Positions 1-7,999 of a stretch of DNA of 7,999 bases are shown here, in pieces (within the stretch, counting starts at the first letter, position 1; every line of letters starts with the position of its first letter). A program made the position numbers and the translations under genes. The notes beneath the pieces are model-generated. The model searched no databases. It was given only the letters and a program-made list of their open reading frames with translations, and was not told the DNA's origin. The stretch is from positions 1-7,999 of the forward strand of contig NCCR01000215.1 in assembly GCA_002279765.1 (NCBI GenBank). The letters are read 5' to 3'. This DNA comes from Verrucomicrobia bacterium 12-59-8 (GTDB lineage: Bacteria > Verrucomicrobiota > Verrucomicrobiae > Verrucomicrobiales > Verrucomicrobiaceae).

Positions 1-141
1 GAAATGGTGATGCCTGGTGACAACGTCTCGATCGAAGTCGAGCTGATCACCCCGATCGCCATGGAAAAGACCATCCGTTTCGCTATCCGTGAAGGTGGCA
101 AAACCGTCGGTGCTGGCCGCGTCGCCAACATCCTCGACTAG
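1..141 (+). CDS. tuf: Elongation factor Tu, C-terminal 46 residues (5' truncated by window edge)
   Basis: Frame 1 is open from the first base to a TAG at 139-141 and gives the last 46 residues of EF-Tu. The visible segment has the family's domain III ending: MVMPGDNV, then a strand with ELITPIAME, then [16 protein letters not shown] and the terminal NILD. EF-Tu is the cytoplasmic GTPase that delivers aminoacyl-tRNA to the ribosomal A site; domain III helps bind the tRNA T arm. The GTPase domain lies upstream, outside the window. The gene is followed by a strong hairpin and then by tRNA-Trp, the usual bacterial order tuf-trnW-secE-nusG. There is no sign of damage in the visible part. Whether this is tufA or tufB cannot be told from here. 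Confidence 0.96.
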   Translation, partial: EMVMPGDNVSIEVELITPIAMEKTIRFAIREGGKTVGAGRVANILD

Positions 142-167
142 TCCGCGCAGTTCGTTTGTCTCGAATC

Positions 168-196
168 CCGCCGGGTCTGGCGCACAGGCCCGGCGG
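168..196 (+). terminator. Strong hairpin after tuf, probable terminator or 3' end-forming structure
   Basis: CCGCCGGG (168-175) is perfectly complementary to CCCGGCGG (189-196). The stem continues inward by a G-U pair (176/188) and three more pairs (177-179 with 185-187), leaving a 5-nt loop at 180-184, so about 12 bp in all. It begins 26 nt after the tuf stop. The sequence after it (TGATTTCGTCT) is only mildly T-rich, so a classical intrinsic terminator is plausible but not certain. It may instead be a 3' stabilising structure. Confidence 0.55.
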
Positions 197-237
197 TGAT
201 TTCGTCTCCCAATCGGAGGCAAAACGAGGCGGCGGAC

Positions 238-266
238 TTGCACAATTGATTTCATCCGTTAATCAT
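238..266 (+). promoter_or_regulatory. Weak sigma-70-like promoter candidate for trnW-secE
   Basis: TTGCAC (238-243) matches 3 of 6 bases of the -35 consensus. AATCAT (261-266) matches 4 of 6 of the -10 consensus after a 17-nt spacer. A start near 273 would leave a short leader before the tRNA at 292. The position between the tuf hairpin and the tRNA is right for a promoter, but the matches are poor and read-through from tuf is equally possible. Confidence 0.25.
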
Positions 267-291
267 TCCGGGAAGCTTTTCTCGCTAACAC

Positions 292-367
292 AGGTCAGTA
301 GCTCAATTGGTAGAGTAGCGGTCTCCAAAACCGTTGGTTGTGGGTTCGAGTCCCTCCTGGCCTGCCA
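292..367 (+). tRNA. trnW: tRNA-Trp, anticodon CCA, with encoded 3' CCA
   Basis: A full cloverleaf can be folded. The acceptor stem is 292-298 with 357-363 (7 bp, one G-U at 295/360). The D arm is 301-304 with 313-316 (end pair G-U), with loop AATTGGTA. The anticodon stem is 318-322 with 330-334 (end pair G-U) and the loop CTCCAAA places anticodon CCA at 325-327, decoding UGG. The variable loop is 335-339. The T arm is 340-344 with 352-356, with loop TTCGAGT. The discriminator is G364, and CCA is encoded at 365-367. A1-U72 and G73 agree with known tRNA-Trp identity features. One oddity is that the second T-stem pair (341/355, positions 50-64) is a U-U mismatch. secE follows 42 nt later, so the tRNA is probably processed from a common transcript. 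Confidence 0.97.
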
Positions 368-409
368 GCGAAAATCCCGGAAATATCCGCAGAAAACGAA
401 ACGCTTCAC

Positions 410-628
410 ATGAGCCGCATCCGTAAATACATCAGCGAAGTCATCATCGAACTCAGGAAGGCCACGTGGCCCTGGGATTCTAAAGAGAAGGGCTTTGCCA
501 AATATCGCGAACTGATTGAATCCACAGTGGTGGTCTTCATCGCGATGATCCTCCTCGGAGGCTTCGTGGCCGCGTTTGACATCAGTTTCAAGTGGGCCTT
601 CGAGGCCGCGCAGAAGCTGGGCGTATAA
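410..628 (+). CDS. secE: Preprotein translocase subunit SecE
   Basis: A 72-residue protein, the usual length for the short, single-span form of SecE. Residues 1-36 form the amphipathic cytoplasmic helix, with the family motif ELRKATWPW at 14-22 where most SecE proteins have E-(L/M)-K-K-V-T-W-P. Residues about 39-60 (TVVVFIAMILLGGFVAAF) are one membrane span. SecE clamps the two halves of SecY in the SecYEG channel of the inner membrane. The ATG at 410 is chosen because it gives the standard family N-terminus; an in-frame ATG at 338 lies inside the tRNA. There is no Shine-Dalgarno motif before the start, only the A/C-rich ACGCTTCAC. It sits between trnW and nusG, as in most bacteria. Confidence 0.95.
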   Translation: MSRIRKYISEVIIELRKATWPWDSKEKGFAKYRELIESTVVVFIAMILLGGFVAAFDISFKWAFEAAQKLGV

Positions 629-665
629 TTTTCCGTTTTCCCCCACCCCCTTTTTCCAAATCCTT

Positions 666-1160
666 ATGGGAGCTATCCCCTCACCCCGCGATCAGTGGTT
701 CGTCATCCACGTCCGCTCCGGCCTTGAACAGAAGGTCCGTGACAGCATGCTCCGCCGCATCGAGAAAGAGGAGATGGGTGATTACGTCTTCCAGGTTCTC
801 GTGCCGATGGAGCGTGTCGCCGAAGTTAAAAAGGGCAAGCGCTCTGAAAGCAACCGCAAATTCTTCCCCGGCTAAAGCGGCGTCCTCAACTTCGCCGGCA
901 CCAAGGATCACCCGATCCCGATGCGCGCCAAGGAAGTGGAGGCCATGCTGGCCCAAGTGGGCGACAAATCCGAAGGCGCTGTGCCAAAGATCGCCTTCAA
1001 CCTTGGTGACACCGTGCGTGTGGCCGACGGACCCTTCGAGAGCCAGAACGGCATCGTCGAGGAGATCGATCCAGAACGCGGCGTGCTGCGCGTTTCCGTT
1101 AATATTTTCGGGCGCTCCACACCGGTCGATCTCGAATACTGGCAGGTCGAGAAGGCATAA
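666..1160 (+). pseudogene. nusG: Transcription termination/antitermination factor NusG, interrupted by in-frame stop and internal deletion
   Basis: From ATG 666 the frame gives 69 NusG residues: WFVIHVRSGLEQKVRDSM early, VLVPMERVAEVKKGKR in the middle, and RKFFPG at the end. It then stops at TAA 873-875. The same frame resumes for 94 codons (876-1157) with the rest of NusG: SGVLNFAGTKDHP, KEVEAML, and an intact KOW domain (FNLGDTVRVADGPF, GIVEEIDPERGVLRVSVNIFGR, ending QVEKA). Normal NusG continues FFPG-YVLV with a core NGN strand and a tryptophan-containing helix before this point. Against the E. coli protein at least about 19 residues are missing, and perhaps 30 or more in a verrucomicrobial type. 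The deletion keeps the frame, and the TAA looks like the TA of the expected Tyr codon joined to a later A. The NGN fold that binds the RNA polymerase clamp should be lost. No second lesion is seen, so the event is recent or is an assembly error. The start has no Shine-Dalgarno motif and follows a pyrimidine-rich tract. Confidence 0.9.
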
Positions 1161-1200
1161 GCCGCCCCGCCGCCCCCCTGAATCTCAACTCAAGCAAGCA

Positions 1201-1204
1201 AGGA
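1201..1204 (+). promoter_or_regulatory. Ribosome binding site of rplK, the only clear Shine-Dalgarno-like motif at usable spacing
   Basis: AGGA at 1201-1204, within AGCAAGGAAC, lies 10 nt before the rplK ATG at 1215. The other complete genes here lack a comparable motif at normal distance, which makes this one stand out. Confidence 0.5.
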
Positions 1205-1214
1205 ACACAAAGAC

Positions 1215-1640
1215 ATGGCCAAGGAAATCATCAAACTCATCAAGCTCCAGATCAAAGCTGGTGCCGCCAACCCCGCACCGCCCATCGGCCCTGCTCTCGG
1301 TCAGGCCGGTGTGAACATCATGGCCTTTTGCAAGGAGTTCAACGCCGCTACTTCCAAGGCAGGTGGTGACGTCCTCCCGACCGTGATCACGGTCTATAAG
1401 GACAAGAGCTTCACCTTCATCACCAAGCAGCCGCCTGCGTCCAACCTCCTCAAGAAGGTTGCAAACATCGCCAGCGGCTCCAAGGAAGCGAACAAGATCA
1501 AGGTTGCCAAAATCACCCGTGCTCAGCTACTTGAAGCCACCAAGCTCAAGATTGCCGACCTTAACACCTCCGATCTCAATCAGGCGTCCCGCATCATGGC
1601 AGGTACCGCACGCCAGATGGGCATCGAAATCATCGACTAA
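1215..1640 (+). CDS. rplK: 50S ribosomal protein L11 (uL11)
   Basis: A 141-residue protein, essentially family length (E. coli 142). The N-terminal domain has the signature [21 protein letters not shown] region (11-30), with Pro22, Pro23 and Pro26 in the loop that contacts the thiopeptide/GTPase-centre rRNA. The C-terminal RNA-binding domain ends with [14 protein letters not shown]11 binds the GTPase-associated centre of 23S rRNA and supports EF-G and release-factor function and RelA activation. It is followed by rplA after 53 nt, the near-universal pairing. The ATG at 1215 is supported by an AGGA 10 nt upstream and by family alignment at the N-terminus ([12 protein letters not shown]). Confidence 0.98.
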   Translation: MAKEIIKLIKLQIKAGAANPAPPIGPALGQAGVNIMAFCKEFNAATSKAGGDVLPTVITVYKDKSFTFITKQPPASNLLKKVANIASGSKEANKIKVAKITRAQLLEATKLKIADLNTSDLNQASRIMAGTARQMGIEIID

Positions 1641-1693
1641 TCCCCTAACCGAAGCAGGAGAACATCAAAGTTCGCCACCACTGCACACACACC

Positions 1694-2392
1694 ATGCAAA
1701 AGAGAAGCAAACGTTACAAGAAAGCAGCCGAGATGGTTCCGGCAGGCAAGTCGTTCACGCTTGAAGAAGCGGCCGAACTCCTGCGCAAACTCCCTGGCAC
1801 CAAGTTCAACCAGACCGTCACCCTGTCGTTCCGCATGGGTGTGGATCCGAAGAAGAGCGACCAGATGGTGCGCGGCACCTGCCCGCTGCCCCACGGCTCC
1901 GGCAAGACCGTGCGCGTGGCCGTCTTCGCTCAGGGCGCTGCGGCTGATGCCGCCAAGGCTGCTGGTGCTGACATCGTCGGCAACGAAGACCTCATCGCCA
2001 AGATTAAGGAAGGCTTCCTCGACTTCGACGTCGCCATCGCCACCCCGTCCGCGATGAATGAAGTGCGCAAACTCGGCAAGCAGCTTGGACCTCGTGGCTT
2101 GATGCCCAACCCTCGTACCGGAACCGTCACTGAAGACACCGCTGGTGCCGTCAAGGCCGTCAAAGCAGGCCGTGCCGACTTCAAGCTCGACAAGAACGGC
2201 AACATCGCCTCCTCCGTCGGCAAGGCTTCCTTTGAAGTGGCGCAGCTCGCTGAAAACGCCTCCTCGCTGATCGAAGCTGTGGTGCGTGCCAAGCCCGCCT
2301 CCGCCCGTGGCCGCTACGTCGAAACCATCACTCTCGCCGCCACCATGTCGCCTGCGCTTCGCATCGACGTGTCGAAGTACATCAAACTCTAA
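1694..2392 (+). CDS. rplA: 50S ribosomal protein L1 (uL1)
   Basis: A 232-residue protein of normal length. It shows the early SKRYK motif, domain I strands with [20 protein letters not shown], the segment [14 protein letters not shown], and the diagnostic L1 signature [20 protein letters not shown] (126-145). The end, [17 protein letters not shown], is also typical. L1 forms the mobile stalk near the E site and helps release deacylated tRNA; in other bacteria it also represses its own operon by binding the mRNA. The start at 1694 is set by family alignment. An AGGAG at 1656-1660 is 33 nt upstream, too far for a standard ribosome site, and the immediate leader is CACACACACC. Confidence 0.98.
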   Translation: MQKRSKRYKKAAEMVPAGKSFTLEEAAELLRKLPGTKFNQTVTLSFRMGVDPKKSDQMVRGTCPLPHGSGKTVRVAVFAQGAAADAAKAAGADIVGNEDLIAKIKEGFLDFDVAIATPSAMNEVRKLGKQLGPRGLMPNPRTGTVTEDTAGAVKAVKAGRADFKLDKNGNIASSVGKASFEVAQLAENASSLIEAVVRAKPASARGRYVETITLAATMSPALRIDVSKYIKL

Positions 2393-2410
2393 TTTTCGCA
2401 GCACAGACAC

Positions 2411-2923
2411 ATGAAAGCTCTCAAAACATTGCTCATTGATGACCTGCTGCAACGGGTCAATGCCTCCCCGTTCCTGTTCGTCGTCGATTACACTGGCCTC
2501 AAGGTCGATAAATTCGCCGAACTGCGCAAGCGCCTCAGCGCCGCCGGAGCGGAGATCCACGTCTTCAAGAACAACCTCGTGAAGAAGGCCGCTGAAAAAG
2601 CAGGCTTCCCAGGTGAACTCGGCGACCACCTCACTGGCCAGAGCGCCTACGTGACTGGAGCCAAGGATGTGTGCGCCGCCGCGAAGATCATGAAGAACTT
2701 CACCGCCGAGTTTGAAAAACCGGTGATGAAAGTCGGCGTGCTCGACGGCAAGCTGCTCGACGCCAAAGGCATCAAGGCTCTGGCTGACCTGCCTTCCCGC
2801 GAAGTCCTCCTGGCCCAGCTCCTCGGAGTTCTTCAGGCTCCGGCCTCGAAGCTCGTCCGCACCCTCAACGAGCCTGCCGCAAGCCTCGCTCGTGTGCTCA
2901 AGGCCAAGAGCGAACAGCAGTAA
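2411..2923 (+). CDS. rplJ: 50S ribosomal protein L10 (uL10)
   Basis: A 170-residue L10. The N-terminal rRNA-binding domain shows FLFVVDYTGLKVDKFAELRK and the KNNLVKKAAEKAG segment typical of the family. The C-terminal helix (LVRTLNEPAASLARVLKAK) is the part that binds L7/L12 dimers. L10 anchors the L12 stalk on the L11-rRNA platform. The gene begins only 18 nt after rplA, so the two are almost certainly co-transcribed and perhaps translationally coupled. No Shine-Dalgarno is seen; the leader is CAGCACAGACAC. The short gap leaves no space for a long L10-binding leader directly before rplJ of the kind known in E. coli. Confidence 0.97.
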   Translation: MKALKTLLIDDLLQRVNASPFLFVVDYTGLKVDKFAELRKRLSAAGAEIHVFKNNLVKKAAEKAGFPGELGDHLTGQSAYVTGAKDVCAAAKIMKNFTAEFEKPVMKVGVLDGKLLDAKGIKALADLPSREVLLAQLLGVLQAPASKLVRTLNEPAASLARVLKAKSEQQ

Positions 2924-2945
2924 TCCTCGCTTTACCCCAACCCAT

Positions 2946-2976
2946 TTGACCAGATGGCCCGTCACACGGCCTGAAT
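2946..2976 (+). promoter_or_regulatory. Possible weak promoter upstream of rplL
   Basis: TTGACC (2946-2951) matches 5 of 6 bases of the -35 consensus. The best -10 partner is CTGAAT (2971-2976), 3 of 6 after a long 19-nt spacer. It lies in the 144-nt gap before rplL, where an extra promoter would fit the need for several L12 copies per ribosome. The -10 is poor, so this is only a candidate. Confidence 0.2.
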
Positions 2977-3002
2977 ACGCAAACACCCAATGGTTCCTCG
3001 CC

Positions 3003-3043
3003 GGAGCGACAGCTTTCGCTCTTAAATAATCCGATGCTTCGGA
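3003..3043 (+). promoter_or_regulatory. Tandem hairpins in the rplL leader
   Basis: The first hairpin pairs GAGCGA (3004-3009) with TCGCTC (3016-3021), plus a G-U closing pair at 3003/3022, around a 6-nt loop. It is followed directly by TTAAATAAT, an A/T-rich stretch unlike the rest of the window. The second hairpin pairs TCCGA (3030-3034) with TCGGA (3039-3043) around a TGCT loop, 24 nt before the rplL ATG. These may act as a weak terminator/attenuator, an RNase processing site, or a 5' stabilising structure for rplL mRNA. The function is inferred only from structure and position. Confidence 0.4.
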
Positions 3044-3067
3044 CTGCGGCGACACCGAAATACTAAT

Positions 3068-3451
3068 ATGGCTGACCTGAATAAAATCGTTGAAGAACTG
3101 AGCACACTTACCGTCCTGGAAGTTGCTGAACTCGTGAAATCCCTCGAAGAGAAGTGGGGCGTTAGCGCCGCCGCTCCTGTCGCTGTCGCCGCTGCTGGCG
3201 GTGGTGGTGCTGCTCCTGCAGCCGCAGTGGAAGAAAAGACCGAGTTTGACGTCATCCTGACCGAAGCTGGCGCCAACAAAATCGGCGTCATCAAAGAAGT
3301 CCGCGGCGTCGTCCCAGGCCTTGGCCTTGCCGAAGCGAAGAAGCTCGTCGAGAGCGCTCCGCAGACCGTCAAGGAAGCCTGCAAGAAGGAAGAAGCCGAA
3401 GAGATCAAGAAGAAATTGGAAGCCGCTGGCGCCAAAGTCACGATCAAGTAA
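3068..3451 (+). CDS. rplL: 50S ribosomal protein L7/L12 (bL12)
   Basis: A 127-residue L12 with all three parts. The N-terminal dimerisation helix pair (1-32, with [25 protein letters not shown]) binds L10. A flexible hinge rich in Ala, Gly, Pro and Val covers about 33-54. The C-terminal factor-binding domain (about 58-127) carries KTEFDVIL, the highly conserved KIGVIKEVR, and [15 protein letters not shown], and ends GAKVTIK. The C-terminal domain recruits IF2, EF-Tu, EF-G and RF3 to the ribosome. The gene stands apart from its neighbours, with a 144-nt structured leader upstream and a 382-nt gap downstream, suggesting separate control of its mRNA. There is no Shine-Dalgarno motif; the sequence before ATG is CGAAATACTAAT. 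Confidence 0.98.
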   Translation: MADLNKIVEELSTLTVLEVAELVKSLEEKWGVSAAAPVAVAAAGGGGAAPAAAVEEKTEFDVILTEAGANKIGVIKEVRGVVPGLGLAEAKKLVESAPQTVKEACKKEEAEEIKKKLEAAGAKVTIK

Positions 3452-3833
3452 GTCCCTCGTTCCTCCTGCTCTTTGCCGCGTGGCGTCTGCCATCAACCGT
3501 AGCGTCACGCGGTCAGGAGCCTTTAGTTAGTGTCAGTTTCAATCCCCTGTTCGTTTCGTTCCATCGCATGCCCGCATCCGCCCGTGATCCCCGTCTGAAC
3601 CTCCGCAGCCAGTGCTACGGTTCCGGGACACCACGCGAAGTAGAGCATGCTTCTGACCATTTTCATGGCCTGAATCCCGGTTTTCCCCTGGATTCCGGCT
3701 GCTTCGTTTTCGCGACAATCGTATGTAATGCCGGGCTGGCCGCCTGACATTGCTCTTTTGTTGCTTCGCGGAATTCACCCCTCCGCATCCCGTGCCACCG
3801 CCCATCGCCATCTAACCGCCTCATCACTGCCTT
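3452..3833 (+). other. 382-nt non-coding gap between rplL and rpoB
   Basis: No credible gene is visible here. The short open frames are not family-like, and one of them runs into rpoB out of frame. The region holds a strong hairpin at 3475-3513 and a weaker 6-bp inverted repeat (GAATCC 3672-3677, GGATTC 3690-3695). It also has one -10-like TGTAAT (3724-3729, 5 of 6) with no matching -35. In E. coli the rplL-rpoB gap is about 320 nt and contains an attenuator and an RNase III site that lower rpoBC expression relative to the ribosomal protein genes. A similar role is inferred by position only. Confidence 0.6.
3475..3513 (+). promoter_or_regulatory. Long-stem hairpin after rplL, candidate attenuator or RNase III processing site
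   Basis: CCGCGTGGCG (3476-3485) pairs with CGTCACGCGG (3503-3512) over 10 bp including one G-U, plus a G-U at 3475/3513, with a 17-nt loop. It starts 24 nt after the rplL stop. No run of T follows, so efficient intrinsic termination is unlikely. A partial attenuator or an endonuclease site between rplL and rpoB is more plausible. Confidence 0.45.
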
Positions 3834-7694
<3,861 letters not shown>

Positions 7695-7747
7695 CCCGTC
7701 CTCCCCAGAAACCCAGCGCATAAACCTGCCACACATCTCCACACATC

Positions 7748-7999
7748 ATGAATGCTGACGCGAGCTTGAAAGAAATCTTCGGGGAACCCCAACACGGCGA
7801 GGAGTTCGACTATGTGTCGATCTGCATCGCCTCGGCGGACCGCACCCGCTCCTGGTCCTCCGGTGAAGTCAAGAATCCAGAAACCATCAACTATCGTACC
7901 TTCAAGCCTGAAAAAGGCGGCTTGTTCTGCGAGCGTATCTTCGGACCCACCCGTGACTGGGAGTGCGCCTGCGGCAAGTACAAGCGCATCAAGCACAAG
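7748..7999 (+). CDS. rpoC: DNA-directed RNA polymerase subunit beta', N-terminal 84 residues (3' truncated by window edge)
   Basis: The frame from ATG 7748 stays open to the window end. It shows the beta' N-terminal pattern: [18 protein letters not shown], then [29 protein letters not shown] and [11 protein letters not shown]. Cys73 and Cys75 are the first pair of the N-terminal zinc-binding site in the clamp; the second pair lies beyond the window. Beta' carries the catalytic Mg-binding loop, also beyond the window. The gene follows rpoB by 53 nt, the usual tandem. The start is the first ATG in a family-like position and its leader (CTCCACACATC) is A/C-rich, without a Shine-Dalgarno motif. 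Confidence 0.97.
   Translation, partial: MNADASLKEIFGEPQHGEEFDYVSICIASADRTRSWSSGEVKNPETINYRTFKPEKGGLFCERIFGPTRDWECACGKYKRIKHK

Noticed and set aside
338..409. N-terminal extension of SecE from ATG 338
   Set aside because: The extension would translate the 3' half of tRNA-Trp; family alignment supports ATG 410.
624..629. A perfect TATAAT overlapping the secE stop, as a nusG promoter
   Set aside because: It is formed by Val-stop codons plus the next base, and no -35-like hexamer lies 16-18 nt upstream.
873..875. Recoding of the nusG TAA (stop read-through or selenocysteine)
   Set aside because: Selenocysteine uses TGA and pyrrolysine TAG. Read-through would still leave the NGN core segment missing, so deletion explains the data better.
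592..1314. A 240-codon + strand frame running through nusG into rplK, which might explain nusG as a frameshift
   Set aside because: Its translation is Ser/Arg/Pro-rich and has no NusG motifs. Both NusG halves are in one other frame, so this is not a frameshift.
1637..3508. A 623-codon open frame on the minus strand across rplA, rplJ and rplL
   Set aside because: The three + strand genes happen to share one frame and avoid TTA, CTA and TCA codons, which leaves the opposing frame open. The antisense protein resembles no family, while the + strand proteins are unmistakable.
3672..3695. Inverted repeat GAATCC/GGATTC in the rplL-rpoB gap as a terminator
   Set aside because: Only 6 bp with a 12-nt loop and no T tract; this could easily occur by chance.

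Overview
This is a conserved translation and transcription gene block read entirely on the + strand: the 3' end of tuf, tRNA-Trp(CCA), secE, nusG (broken), rplK, rplA, rplJ, rplL, rpoB and the start of rpoC. The order is the classic bacterial tuf-trnW-secE-nusG-rplKAJL-rpoBC arrangement. The G+C-rich codon use and the character of SecE, RpoB and the RpoC N-terminus look most like Verrucomicrobia (Prosthecobacter/Verrucomicrobium type). That placement is from memory of the families, not from a search, so the phylum is moderately confident and the genus is not.

Layout. 1-141 is the tuf tail. It is followed by a strong hairpin (168-196) that probably ends tuf transcription, and by a weak promoter candidate (238-266). 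tRNA-Trp is 292-367 with encoded CCA. secE (410-628) supplies the small SecYEG subunit. nusG (666-1160) carries an in-frame TAA and lacks roughly 20-35 residues of its NGN domain at the same point. Then come the L11, L1, L10 and L7/L12 genes, which build the ribosomal stalk and L1 arm (1215-3451). A 144-nt gap with two hairpins precedes rplL. A 382-nt non-coding gap with one strong hairpin separates rplL from rpoB (3834-7694, 1286 aa). rpoC starts at 7748 and runs off the window after 84 codons.

How they work together. EF-Tu, tRNA-Trp and the L11/L1/L10/L12 proteins serve elongation on the ribosome. SecE serves protein export. NusG normally links RNA polymerase (RpoB/RpoC) to the ribosome and Rho. 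The two larger gaps flank rplL, whose product is needed in several copies per ribosome, and are the likely places for transcript processing or attenuation that sets different output for ribosomal proteins and RNA polymerase.

Main points for a second look: the nusG lesion in otherwise well-preserved coding sequence; the near absence of Shine-Dalgarno motifs, with an A/C-rich CACA-type element before several starts; a U-U mismatch at T-stem pair 50-64 of tRNA-Trp; and structured leaders around rplL. I see no mobile element, CRISPR array or unfamiliar gene, and no sign of a new multi-gene system. This is a core housekeeping region.
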